Counted from the first letter of the stretch, positions 8,260 to 16,955 are shown. The stretch is DNA of 64,000 nt from CAXBCP01 sp038120765 (GCA_038120765.1 JAYOMI010000006.1:11624-75623), one strand, 5' to 3'. Notes: generated by a model from the sequence alone, not told the origin. Made by a program: numbers and translations.

Positions 8260-9372
8260 ATGGCCGCCAATAAAAAAGTTCTCATGCTGCCGGGTGACGG
8301 TATCGGTGTCGAAGTCATGGCGGAGGTCCGCCGGCTGATCGACTGGATGGACAAGCGCCGGTCGGTCACCTTCGACGTCACCGAAGATCTGGTCGGCGGC
8401 GCGGCCTATGACGCGCATGGCGAGGCGATTTCCGACAAGACAATGGACATCGCGATAAATTCCGACGCCGTGCTGTTCGGCGCTGTCGGCGGACCGCAAT
8501 GGGACAATGTCGGGTATGACGTGCGCCCAGAGGCCGGCTTGCTGCGGTTGCGCAAGGATATGGACCTGTTCGCCAACCTGCGCCCCGCAATCTGTTTCGA
8601 TGCGCTGGCCGACGCATCCAGCCTGAAGCGCGAACTGGTCGCCGGGCTCGATATCCTGATCGTCCGCGAACTGACCGGCGGCGTCTATTTCGGCGAACCG
8701 CGCGGGATCGAGACCCTGCCGGACGGCCAGCGTCGCGGTGTGAACACGCAGGTCTACACGACCGAGGAAATCCGCCGGGTATGCCGTGTCGCCTTCGATC
8801 TGGCCGAAATGCGCGGCAACAGGGTTTGTTCTGTTGAAAAGAACAATGTCATGGAATCAGGTGTGCTGTGGCGCGAGGAAGCGACCTGGGTCGGCGAAAA
8901 CGAATATCCGAATGCCGATCTCAGCCATATGCTGGCCGACAACTGTGCGATGCAGCTTGTCCGCACGCCCAAGCAGTTCGATGTGATCGTGACCGACAAC
9001 CTGTTCGGCGACATGCTGTCGGATGTCGCCTCGATGCTGACCGGCTCGCTCGGCATGCTGCCGTCGGCGTCCCTCGGCCCGGCGGATGAATCCGGCCGTC
9101 GCCGTGCAATGTACGAACCGGTCCACGGCTCCGCCCCCGATATCGCGGGCCAGGGCAAGGCCAATCCGCTGGCGATGATCCAGTCCTATGCGATGATGCT
9201 GCGCTATTCCTTCGACATGGGCGAAGACGCCGACCTGGTCGAGCAGGCGGTGCGCAACGTGCTCGATTCGGGCAAGCGCACCGGCGACATCATGCAGGAC
9301 GGCATGGAACTGCTCTCCTGCGAGCAGATGGGCCAAGCGGTAACGGCGGAGCTCGACAAGCTGGCGGCTTAA
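8260..9372 (+). CDS. leuB: 3-isopropylmalate dehydrogenase
   Basis: NAD-dependent oxidative decarboxylation of 3-isopropylmalate, the third leucine-specific step. 370 residues. Visible motifs are PGDGIGVEVM at the N terminus, RELTGGVYFGEPRG, the Lys-containing VEKNNVMESG, and DNLFGDMLSDVASMLTGSLGMLPSA, which holds metal-binding Asp residues. Ribosome site AAGGAG lies upstream. In related genomes asd follows closely; here about 5.8 kb of accessory DNA comes first. Confidence 0.97.
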   Translation: MAANKKVLMLPGDGIGVEVMAEVRRLIDWMDKRRSVTFDVTEDLVGGAAYDAHGEAISDKTMDIAINSDAVLFGAVGGPQWDNVGYDVRPEAGLLRLRKDMDLFANLRPAICFDALADASSLKRELVAGLDILIVRELTGGVYFGEPRGIETLPDGQRRGVNTQVYTTEEIRRVCRVAFDLAEMRGNRVCSVEKNNVMESGVLWREEATWVGENEYPNADLSHMLADNCAMQLVRTPKQFDVIVTDNLFGDMLSDVASMLTGSLGMLPSASLGPADESGRRRAMYEPVHGSAPDIAGQGKANPLAMIQSYAMMLRYSFDMGEDADLVEQAVRNVLDSGKRTGDIMQDGMELLSCEQMGQAVTAELDKLAA

Positions 9373-9681
9373 GGACGCCCCCCCCTGACGTCAGCGCGAA
9401 ACGGAACCCGGCGCGGAAGGCGCTGCGGACCGACGCGGGCGGATGGCTGCTCCGATGGGGCGAGGACGTTTGAAGACCGTTCTGCTCCTCTTTAGATATC
9501 TAACAGATATTAATAATAAATATTTCAATATTTTTGGATGCCCTCACCGCGTGCTAGGGACAACGGAAGACCATCCCCGGTCGTAACGCCGGAGCCGGTC
9601 TGCCCGCCGCGCGAAAGTGTCTGCAGGGCGTGGATCGAAAAAGGCGGGGGCCAATCGGAAAATTTAAACAGGAGACGAACC
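9373..9681. other. Promoter-bearing intergenic region, leuB to TAXI gene
   Basis: 309 bp without a gene. The first 100 bp are GC-rich with no clear element. From about 9490 composition turns sharply AT-rich and holds the regulatory block listed separately. The last part ends in the ribosome site CAGGAGACGAACC before the ATG at 9682. Confidence 0.7.
9496..9535. promoter_or_regulatory. Shared regulatory block, copy A (upstream of TAXI-TRAP genes)
   Basis: This 40-bp AT-rich block matches 13741-13780 at 31 of 40 positions with no gaps. It contains the near-perfect inverted repeat AAATATT-TC-AATATTT (9518-9533), a plausible operator. The other copy sits directly upstream of the LysR gene, divergent from the dioxygenase gene. 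LysR-type regulators usually bind such dyads, so joint control is inferred. Confidence 0.65.
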
Positions 9682-10716
9682 ATGTTGCAGGAAGATACAG
9701 GGAAAATCTGCGCAAGGCACAAGATCAGAAAAGGATTGGTGGCGGCCACATTGGCTTTGCTGCTGTCGCTGGCTGGTGTCACCGGAGCCCATGCGGCGAA
9801 TGATATTATTATCGGCGCGCATGAAGCGGGTTCGACGTATTAGGTGGTCGGCGCCGCCGTCGCGGACGTCGTCTCCAAGAACTCGGATTATACCGGAAAG
9901 CTTCTGACCGTGGCCGGTGCCGCTGTCTGGATGCCGATGATGGAAAGCCGGGAGGTCGATCTCGGCGTAGCCTCTCATTATGAGGCCTGGCTCGCCCATA
10001 AAGGCAAGAAGCCCTTCGCCAAGGCGTTTGACGTGCGCACCGTCGTTGTCGGCGGCGGCATCAATGTGGGCCTTTATGTCCGCAAGGACTCCGATATCAA
10101 GACGCTCGCGGATATCCGCGGCAAACGCATCGGTGCGGGCTATCCGGCGGCGCCCGCGATCGGTATCTACGCACAGGGCGAAATCGCGAATGGCGGCTTT
10201 ACCCTTGACGACCTCAAGCCGGTTCCACGGACGTCGCTTTATGCCGGTCAGCGCGAGGACGTGACCGAAAAGCGGCTCGACGTCTTTTATGCGTCGGTCG
10301 GATCCGGTGTGACCAGCGAGCTGAATTCGACGATCGGTATCCGGTTTCTGAGCCTCGATCCCAGCCCCGCTGCGCTGAAGCGCATGCAGAAGGTCTACCC
10401 GGCTGTCATCCGGCCGGTGAAAGCCGGCCCGCCCGGCATCGAGACCGATATGCATCTCACCTACCTGCCCACGTATCTGATCGCCCACTCGAAAGTGTCC
10501 GACGCGGCAATCTACGCGGCGACCAAGGCACTCTGGGAGCAAAACGACCAGCTTCGCGCCGCCAATCCACGGCTGCGGGGCTGGCTTACGGCCGGCTTCG
10601 CCACGTCTGATTCCGTGTTGCCTTACCATGATGGCGCGGTGCGCTACTTCAAGGAAAAAGGTGTCTGGACGCCGGAAATGGAGAGCCATCAGGCCGCGCT
10701 TCTAAGCGGAAAATAG
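9682..10716 (+). pseudogene. TAXI-family TRAP transporter binding protein, interrupted by TAG
   Basis: Periplasmic solute-binding protein of a TAXI-type tripartite transporter. The ATG at 9682 has a good ribosome site (AGGAGA) and begins a typical signal peptide (GLVAATLALLLSLAGVTGAHA). The mature part reads NDIIIGAHEAGSTY, then TAG at 9841-9843, then VVGAAVADVVSK in the same frame to 10716. Family members have a second Tyr where the stop lies (TAC or TAT to TAG). Without the stop the gene would be 345 codons, a normal length, and no other damage is seen. The GTG right after the stop has no ribosome site and would make a protein without a signal peptide. A point mutation, strain variant or base error are all possible. 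Confidence 0.85.
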
Positions 10717-10734
10717 CCTGGCAAACGACGATGG

Positions 10735-10768
10735 CGGCAGCCCGGACCGGATGGCGTCCGGGCTGCCG
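10735..10768 (+). terminator. 13-bp hairpin between TAXI and permease genes
   Basis: CGGCAGCCCGGAC (10735-10747) pairs perfectly with GTCCGGGCTGCCG (10756-10768) around an 8-base loop. There is no T tract. Such hairpins after binding-protein genes commonly protect the upstream message or partly terminate, so that more binding protein than permease is made. Confidence 0.65.
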
Positions 10769-10827
10769 CTCGCCGTTTGTGCTCTGCTCGTTATCTCAAT
10801 TCATTTTCCGCTGCAAAGTTGCCCCCA

Positions 10828-12777
10828 ATGACTGTGTCTAGTTCTCAGAATGCGATACCGGATCCGGAAGAAATTGCCGGTAAGCGCGTCGAGGCGCCGC
10901 TTCCCCGAATGCTGGTGCGGGCGTGTTCCGTCGGCATTTCGCTCGTTGCGCTCTATTATATCCTCGATCTTACCTATTTTTTCGACATCACCTTTTTCCA
11001 GGAACAGTATTTTGGATTGCTGTACGGCCTGGTTTTTGCCGCAGGTTTCATTTCGCTGCCGCCGCTGAAGCGTCACAAAGACGCGCCCGTCGGAATCTAC
11101 GATTACGTCCTGGCAACTGTTGGTCTCCTGGCCGGCGCCTACCTGTTTTTTGCGTGGCCGACGCTCGTCGTTCAGGCCGGGATCCTCACGACGGAGCGCA
11201 TCGCGGTCTCGACGGTCGGCCTGGTGCTGATCCTTGAACTCACGCGTCGCGCCTTCGGCTGGCCGATGGTCATTCTGGCGCTGATTTTCATCGCTTATGC
11301 CCTGTTCAACTACATGATCCCGGGCTCGTTCGGCGGCCGGGGTACGCCGTGGCAGCGGCTCACGACCTTCGTCTACACAGATACAAACAGTATTCTGGGC
11401 ATTATTTCGAACGTTGTGTTCGGGATGGTCTTTGCGTTCATGCTGTTCGGCCGGGCCCTGTTCCTGGCGGGCGGCGGTGGTTTTTTCACGGATTTTTCAA
11501 TGGCCTTGATGGGCGACCGGCGGGGCGGGTCGGCCAAGGTTGCAGTGATTGCGAGCAGCCTGTTCGGCACCTTGTCCGGCAGCGCCAGCAGCAACGTGGT
11601 TGTTACCGGGTCTATTACTATCCCGATGATGGTCCGGTCGGGCTACCGCCCGGCGTCTGCTGCTGCCGTCGAGGCTGTGGCGTCGGCGGGCGGTGGGCTG
11701 ATGCCGCCGATCATGGGTGCCACGGCGTTCATCATGGCCGAGTTCCTGGCCGTTCCGTATCGCGATGTCGTCATTGCGGCGCTGCTGCCGGCGGTGCTGT
11801 ATTTTCTCACCGTGTTCGTCCAGGTCGATATCGAAGCCGGAAGGCTCGGTCTCAGGGGACTCAACCGATCCGAACTGCCGCGGCTGATGACGGTGATCAA
11901 AAACGGCTGGCCGTTCATCATACCGCTCGGCGTTCTGATCTACTGCCTGTTCTTCATTTTCCTCAGCCCTTCGAAATCCGCGCTGATTGCCTTCGCGGTC
12001 GTCGTCGGCGTGGGGCTTCTGCGGCCGAAAACATTCGGTCTGCGTCAGATATACGATTCGATTGAAAATACCGGACAGCTGATAATCGGTATGGGAATTC
12101 TTGCCGCGATCGCAGGCGTTATCGTCGGCATCATCAATCTGACCGGGCTTGGTCTGCTGTTTTCCCAGGAACTCCTGTCGCTTGCGGGCGGTGCACTGTT
12201 TCTGCTTCTGCTGCTCACCGGGGCCGCCAGTATCATTCTCGGGATGAGTATGCCGGTTACGGCGTCTTACGTCATTCTTGCCGTCCTGGCGGCGCCCGCA
12301 ATCGAGCAGGCGGGCGTGCCACCGATCGCAGCGCATCTGTTTATCTTTTATTTCGCGAACCTGTCCTTCATCACGCCGCCTGTCTGTGTCGCGATCTTTG
12401 TCGCCGCGACCATTGCCGGTTCCAAACCGATGGAAACCGCCGTTGAGGCAATGAAGCTCGCCGTCGTCGCCTTCATCGTGCCCTTCGTGTTCGTCTACGA
12501 TCAGGCGATCCTGATGGAAGGAGGCGGGTTCGAGATCGCCTTCGAAATGCTGACCTGTATCGTCGGCTTTGTCGTTCTTTCCGTCGCCCTGCAGGGGTAT
12601 TTCACCGCACCGGTCGGCTTCGTCCTGCGGTTGTGCCTCGCGGTCGCCGGTATTGCCGCAATCATTCCCGTTATGGGCATCAAACTGCCCGGCGCTGTGG
12701 CGTCGATCGCGCTTCTCGCGCTGCTGTACACACTCGGCCGGCGGGCGGTCGCTGTTTCCGCCCCGGAAAGGGACTGA
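10828..12777 (+). CDS. TRAP transporter permease, fused 4TM/12TM
   Basis: Membrane component of a TAXI-type TRAP transporter with the small (DctQ-like) and large (DctM-like) permease subunits in one chain, as is usual for this subfamily. About 649 residues from the ATG at 10828. An in-frame TTG at 10777 would add 17 residues and looks less likely. Many hydrophobic segments are present; typical large-subunit stretches include GSASSNVVVTGSITIPMM and GGGLMPPIMGATAF. It takes up an organic solute with an ion gradient; the substrate is unknown. Its binding protein is the interrupted gene just upstream. Confidence 0.93.
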   Translation: MTVSSSQNAIPDPEEIAGKRVEAPLPRMLVRACSVGISLVALYYILDLTYFFDITFFQEQYFGLLYGLVFAAGFISLPPLKRHKDAPVGIYDYVLATVGLLAGAYLFFAWPTLVVQAGILTTERIAVSTVGLVLILELTRRAFGWPMVILALIFIAYALFNYMIPGSFGGRGTPWQRLTTFVYTDTNSILGIISNVVFGMVFAFMLFGRALFLAGGGGFFTDFSMALMGDRRGGSAKVAVIASSLFGTLSGSASSNVVVTGSITIPMMVRSGYRPASAAAVEAVASAGGGLMPPIMGATAFIMAEFLAVPYRDVVIAALLPAVLYFLTVFVQVDIEAGRLGLRGLNRSELPRLMTVIKNGWPFIIPLGVLIYCLFFIFLSPSKSALIAFAVVVGVGLLRPKTFGLRQIYDSIENTGQLIIGMGILAAIAGVIVGIINLTGLGLLFSQELLSLAGGALFLLLLLTGAASIILGMSMPVTASYVILAVLAAPAIEQAGVPPIAAHLFIFYFANLSFITPPVCVAIFVAATIAGSKPMETAVEAMKLAVVAFIVPFVFVYDQAILMEGGGFEIAFEMLTCIVGFVVLSVALQGYFTAPVGFVLRLCLAVAGIAAIIPVMGIKLPGAVASIALLALLYTLGRRAVAVSAPERD

Positions 12778-12840
12778 TTGCCGGGACGAACCCCGTTCCA
12801 TTGAAATGCTCGGCGCCCAGGGGTCGGATGGGTCTGTCGG

Positions 12841-13737
12841 CTACTCCAGCGCGGCGTCGCGAAGAAAATCCCCGAACACTTTTGTCGCAAGCCGCGCCTT
12901 GTCATGGCGGGAAACCAGATGCAGGCCCCATGTCAGATCCGTGGGCAGGTCCGTCACGGCCCGGAACACAATGTTCTGATAAGGCAGCGCCTGCGCGCTT
13001 TCGGGGATCAGCGCATAACCGAGGCCGGCTGAAACCAGGGACAGGATCGTCGGGGTGAACTGGGCTTCCTGTTCAATACGAGGTGTCTGGCCGACCGTTG
13101 AGAAGGCTTTCAGGATTCCATCATGCAGACCCGGGCTGACGGCGCGGGGATAGAAGATCATGGGCGTGGTCGCCAGAGCGTGCAGGGACACAGTTTCCGC
13201 CGAGGCCAGGGGATGCGCGGCGGGCAGGGCGGCCACGATAGGATCCTGGCGCAAAAGTTCGAATGTCAGGCTGGATGGCCGCTCTGGAGGATCGTTCACA
13301 AGGGCGAGATCGAGCCTCTGATCAAGCACCCGCTCCACCAGATCGGGGGTGGATGCTTCCGCGAGTTTGATGCGGATATCCGGGTGCACGCCATAGAACC
13401 GTTTGATCGCCGTCGGCAGAATTCGAAGGATTCCTGTGGTGACGAACCCTACCGATATGGGGAGCGCGGGCGGCCCGCCATTGTCGCGAATTGTCGATAT
13501 GGTCAGGTCGAATTTGGATACCGTCTCGCGCGCGCCGTCCAGCAATTGTGCGCCCGCCTGCGTCAGCCGGGTTCCGCCGCGGCGGGCCCGGTCGAAACGA
13601 GTTCCGCCGCGGTCCGCCTCGCAGCGCTGGATCGACTGGCTCAGGGGCGCCTGCTCCATGTTAAGCCGGCGCGCCGCCCGGCCAAAATGAAGCTCGTCTG
13701 CCACGGCGAGAAAATGGCGCAAATGCCGTATATCCAT
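12841..13737 (-). CDS. LysR-family transcriptional regulator
   Basis: 298 residues. The N-terminal winged helix-turn-helix reads MDIRHLRHFLAVADELHFGRAARRLN, then an effector-binding domain typical of the CatM/BenM type. The segment after the recognition helix is unusual: RCEADRGGTRFDRARRGGTRLT replaces the common LExxLGxxLFxR pattern and is one residue long. It coincides with a 12-base direct repeat (13571-13582 and 13601-13612). The gene is divergent from the dioxygenase gene, and the shared 40-bp block begins four bases upstream of its start codon. It likely controls that gene and the transporter operon. Confidence 0.93.
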   Translation of the reverse strand: MDIRHLRHFLAVADELHFGRAARRLNMEQAPLSQSIQRCEADRGGTRFDRARRGGTRLTQAGAQLLDGARETVSKFDLTISTIRDNGGPPALPISVGFVTTGILRILPTAIKRFYGVHPDIRIKLAEASTPDLVERVLDQRLDLALVNDPPERPSSLTFELLRQDPIVAALPAAHPLASAETVSLHALATTPMIFYPRAVSPGLHDGILKAFSTVGQTPRIEQEAQFTPTILSLVSAGLGYALIPESAQALPYQNIVFRAVTDLPTDLTWGLHLVSRHDKARLATKVFGDFLRDAALE

Positions 13738-13740
13738 TTT

Positions 13741-13780
13741 ATATCAGTACAATATAAAAAATAAACATTTCAATATTTTT
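13741..13780. promoter_or_regulatory. Shared regulatory block, copy B (LysR/dioxygenase divergent promoter)
   Basis: Second copy of the 40-bp block, with ATATC at 13741 and ATTTCAATATTTTT at 13767-13780, at exactly the same internal spacing as copy A. The dyad here is AAACATT-TC-AATATTT, one mismatch from perfect. It lies between two divergent genes, the standard place for a LysR operator. Confidence 0.65.
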
Positions 13781-13866
13781 CTGTCTCATCGCGTCTGTGG
13801 TAATCACACCCCGCATTGGAAATCGACAGGGCGGTCCGTCCGCCCACCCGTACCGGAGACAGACTG

Positions 13867-14700
13867 ATGACTGGACATGGAAGCAACGAGGCCTATCGCG
13901 CAATTTCCGTAACGCCATGCTGCCCGCAGATCGGGGCGGAAATCGGCGATATCGATCTGACCCGCCCGCTGACGGACCTGGAGCTTGCGGAGCTTCGCCG
14001 GGCGTTCACAGAGCATCTCGTCCTGTTCTTCCGGGACCAGAAAATCAGCTTCGAGGATCATGTGCGCCTCGGCGAGTATTTCGGTCCCCTCGGGGCGCAT
14101 GTCGGCTCGAAAACGATCAGCAAGACGACCGACGATCCGCGCGTGCGCAAGTTTCATTATGACGAGACGACGCCGCGGGTTTCGGGCGATAAATGGCATA
14201 CCGACCAGTCCTGCGCGGCGGTGCCGCCACTTGGCAGCATTCTCTACAATCACACCCTGCCGCCGAACGGCCGGGGCGACACCATCTTCGCCAGCATGTA
14301 CGAGGCCTATGACGCGTTGTCCGACCGGATGAAAGTCTATCTTGAAGGGCTGACGGCCCTGCATGACGGCACCCGGGTATTCGGCGAAGGCACGCCTAAG
14401 TCGAACCATCCCGTTATCGTCCGTCATCCCGAAAGCGGCCGGAAACTGATTTACGTGAACCGGGAATTCACAGCGCGGATCAACGAAATTCCGGAGGAAG
14501 AAAGTGCGGCGCTGCTCGGTTTTCTGATCGAGCACTGCGCCCGCCCCGAATGGTCGTTCCGGTTCCGGTGGCAGCCCCATTCGATTGCTTTCTGGGACAA
14601 CCGGTGTACGCACCACATGGCGGTATCTGATTATCTGCCCGCGGTCCGGTCCGGCTACCGGGTGCAGATCGAAGGATCGGCCGCGCCGGTCGCCGCCTGA
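13867..14700 (+). CDS. TauD/TfdA-family Fe(II)/2-oxoglutarate dioxygenase
   Basis: Non-heme iron oxygenase that couples decarboxylation of 2-oxoglutarate to hydroxylation of a small substrate. The iron-binding triad is visible: His-x-Asp in KWHTDQSC (about residue 115) and the distal His in NRCTHHMAVSDY; an Arg near the end (SGYRVQ) would bind 2-oxoglutarate. The ATG at 13867 was chosen because GGAGAC lies about 8 bases upstream. 277 residues. The substrate (sulfonate, aryloxyacid or other) cannot be decided. The neighbouring LysR gene and transporter suggest uptake and oxidation of one compound class. Confidence 0.92.
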   Translation: MTGHGSNEAYRAISVTPCCPQIGAEIGDIDLTRPLTDLELAELRRAFTEHLVLFFRDQKISFEDHVRLGEYFGPLGAHVGSKTISKTTDDPRVRKFHYDETTPRVSGDKWHTDQSCAAVPPLGSILYNHTLPPNGRGDTIFASMYEAYDALSDRMKVYLEGLTALHDGTRVFGEGTPKSNHPVIVRHPESGRKLIYVNREFTARINEIPEEESAALLGFLIEHCARPEWSFRFRWQPHSIAFWDNRCTHHMAVSDYLPAVRSGYRVQIEGSAAPVAA

Positions 14701-14785
14701 ACCGCCTGCCGAATCCTGTTGCGGCCTCCGATGCCGCGGGCTACGCTTAAAAGGATGGCTCGTCCTTGACCGAGAGGAATATGAG

Positions 14786-14992
14786 ATGAAAACAGTAATC
14801 ACACTTGCGGCCGCCGGCGTTTTTGCGCTGTCCACCTCTGCGTGGGCGGGGGAAGGCTATAACTGCGGCGGGTACCAGCAGTCGGTACAGACCGAAAAAC
14901 CGACCATCACGCTGGTTACCGAGGCGACGATAAAGTCGGGCGCCAAACAGACTGCCAGCACCGGAGACAAGACCACCAAACCGGGAAGCTGA
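14786..14992 (+). CDS. Small secreted protein of unknown function
   Basis: 68 residues, starting MKTVITLAAAGVFALSTSAWA, a clear signal peptide with an AxA cleavage site. The mature part is about 47 residues with one Cys (YNCGGYQQSVQTEKP) and many Thr, Lys and Ser. GAGAGGAAT precedes the start. Short alphaproteobacterial secreted proteins with this CGG-QSVQT look are familiar to me, but I know of no function. A terminator follows. Confidence 0.7.
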   Translation: MKTVITLAAAGVFALSTSAWAGEGYNCGGYQQSVQTEKPTITLVTEATIKSGAKQTASTGDKTTKPGS

Positions 14993-15035
14993 TACCGCCG
15001 GCGCCCCGGCGGGCGCCGCGTACACGAGATCGAAC

Positions 15036-15072
15036 GGGGCGTCCTCCGGGCTGGGGGGCGCCTCTTTTGTTT
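15036..15072 (+). terminator. Intrinsic terminator before asd
   Basis: A stem formed by GGCGTCC (from about 15038) and GGGCGCC (ending 15062), with one G-T pair, followed by TCTTTTGTTT (15063-15072). It closes the small secreted protein gene. A GC-rich palindrome, GGCGCC-CCGGCG-GGCGCC, lies just before it near 15000. Confidence 0.65.
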
Positions 15073-15148
15073 GATGCCCCCGGATATTCTGATACATACC
15101 GCGACGCTCCTTGACGATCGGGGCGCGCATCGATGGAAAGACGAAAAG

Positions 15149-16174
15149 ATGGGTTACAAAGTTGCAGTCGTGGGTGCTACCGGCAATGTCGGGCGCGCCA
15201 TGCTTGAAATTCTGGCAGAGCGTAATTTCCCCGCCGACGAGGTTGTGGCGCTCGCATCTGCACGTTCGGCGGGCCGCGAGGTCTCGTTCGGCGATGACGA
15301 CGTCCTCACGGTGAGGAATCTCGAAACCTACGATTTTACCGGCACCGATATCGCCCTGTTTTCGCCTGGTTCCAAGGTTTCCGCGGTCCATGCGCCGCGC
15401 GCGGCGAAGCAGGGCTGCGTCGTGATCGACAATACATCCGAATTCCGGATGGATCCGGACGTGCCGCTGGTCGTCCCGGAGGTAAATCCGGAAGATCTCG
15501 ACTGGCATACCAAGCGCAATATTATCGCCAACCCGAATTGTTCGACCATCCAGATGGTCGTCGCGCTGACGCCGCTGCATGACATTGCGAAAATCAAACG
15601 GGTCGTGGTGTCGACCTATCAGTCGGTATCGGGTGCGGGCAAGGCAGCGATGGACGAATTGTTCAGCCAGACCAAGGGCGTTTTTGTAAACGATGCGAAA
15701 ACCAACGAACAGTTCACCAAGCAGATTGCGTTTAACGTCATTCCCCATATCGATGTGTTCATAGAAGACGGATCGACCAAGGAAGAATGGAAGATGGCGG
15801 TCGAGACGCGAAAAATTCTCGACGGCAGTATCGCCGTTCATGCGACTTGCGTCCGCGTGCCGGTATTCGTCGGCCACGGCGAAGCGGTCACTGTCGAATT
15901 CGCCAGCGCCATCGACGAGAAAACCGCCCGCGACGCCCTGCGCAATGCGCCGGGTGTAATGGTCGTGGATCAGCGGGAAAACGACGGCTACATCACGCCT
16001 GCCGAATGCGCCGGGGACGATGCTGTTTATGTCAGCCGTATCCGCAAGGACCCGACTGTCAAACACGGGCTGTCCCTGTGGGTCGTCTCCGACAATCTGC
16101 GCAAGGGTGCGGCACTGAACTCCGTCCAGATTGCGGAAGAACTGGTGCGCAAGCGACTCGTCAAAGCCGCCTGA
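15149..16174 (+). CDS. asd: Aspartate-semialdehyde dehydrogenase
   Basis: NADPH-dependent reduction of aspartyl phosphate, the branch point to lysine, threonine and methionine. About 341 residues from the ATG at 15149 (MGYKVAVVGATGNVGRAML). An upstream ATG at 15071 adds 26 non-conserved residues. Catalytic Cys in NPNCSTIQ; the active-site His region is VKHGLSLWVVSDN. In relatives this gene follows leuB closely. Confidence 0.96.
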   Translation: MGYKVAVVGATGNVGRAMLEILAERNFPADEVVALASARSAGREVSFGDDDVLTVRNLETYDFTGTDIALFSPGSKVSAVHAPRAAKQGCVVIDNTSEFRMDPDVPLVVPEVNPEDLDWHTKRNIIANPNCSTIQMVVALTPLHDIAKIKRVVVSTYQSVSGAGKAAMDELFSQTKGVFVNDAKTNEQFTKQIAFNVIPHIDVFIEDGSTKEEWKMAVETRKILDGSIAVHATCVRVPVFVGHGEAVTVEFASAIDEKTARDALRNAPGVMVVDQRENDGYITPAECAGDDAVYVSRIRKDPTVKHGLSLWVVSDNLRKGAALNSVQIAEELVRKRLVKAA

Positions 16175-16393
16175 GCCTGCCTGCGCCGCGCCTCTGAACG
16201 CGCCCAGGGGCTCCGCCGCATCATCGGCAGCGGCTAAGCTGTTGTGATTCGTCGGTTTAATGGCTAGCAAAGAGAATAATAGAGGCGCCGGGCGCGCATG
16301 TCTTGCGACCTGCGCTCTGTGTCCCGCGAAGACACACCCGACGCCCCAGGAGCCGATTAGGCCCGTGGTCGCGTGAGCGATGAGCTTTTAATC

Positions 16394-16546
16394 CTGCGCA
16401 GTGGCGATGCCCTTGGCGAAACACCTCCGCTGCGCAGGGTTCCTGCTCTGTCGCCAGAGCAAAAGCCCGATACAGTCCACCCGATCAGTCCGGCGTCGCT
16501 CCGACAAGCCGACGGCGCGTCCTTCGGGAAGGGTGCGCATGTCGGC
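16394..16546 (+). ncRNA. Candidate structured RNA of unknown class
   Basis: Three clear hairpins in 150 bases. CCTGCGCAG/CTGCGCAGG (16394-16402 and 16431-16439); GCTCTG-TCGC-CAGAGC (16446-16461); and GCCGAC plus GCGCGTCCTT (16508-16524) pairing with AAGGGTGCGC plus GTCGGC (16529-16546) around a CGGG loop. The density exceeds what I see in other gaps here. Strand is unknown; plus is given only because flanking genes are plus. It may also be chance in GC-rich DNA. Confidence 0.3.
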
Positions 16547-16905
16547 CCGGTCCGGCCCGAGGAATCCGGTTTCCCAAACCCCTGAAGCCGCTCCCCGCCC
16601 GTTTGTCCGTCGAAACGGACTCACCGGTCAGGCCGGAACTGCCCTTTTCCGGACAGAGCTTCCTGCTAATGACAGCCCTGCGTTAGGACCCGCAAAGCCG
16701 CCACCCATATCCGGTGAAGATATTCGCGGCATGTCGCCATACCGATCGTATCTCCCGCCGGAAAGACACCGCTCCGGCCTAGGTCCCGCCCCAAAGGGCT
16801 GAACCGCAAACCGGCATCGATATCCGATACGCTCTCGCGTGGTATTATGATCCCTTGGAGGTTGCAAACCGCGCAATACGCAAATCGGCTATACGCGATA
16901 TTTTC

Positions 16906-16955
16906 TGTGTATAAACGTCGTTCGTGTGCACATTTTATCCACAAATTTGTACACA
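16906..16955. other. Cluster of DnaA boxes
   Basis: TGTGTATAA (16906-16914, the complement of TTATACACA) and TTATCCACA (16935-16943) both match the consensus TTATNCACA perfectly. TTGTACACA (16947-16955) has one mismatch. They lie within 50 bp in an AT-rich pocket. This could be part of an origin or a DnaA-controlled regulatory site. Confidence 0.55.

Noticed and set aside
16401..16802. Open frame of 133 codons in the asd-sdhC gap
   Set aside because: Composition is Arg/Pro/Ser-rich without any motif, it overlaps the hairpins, and its start lacks a ribosome site.
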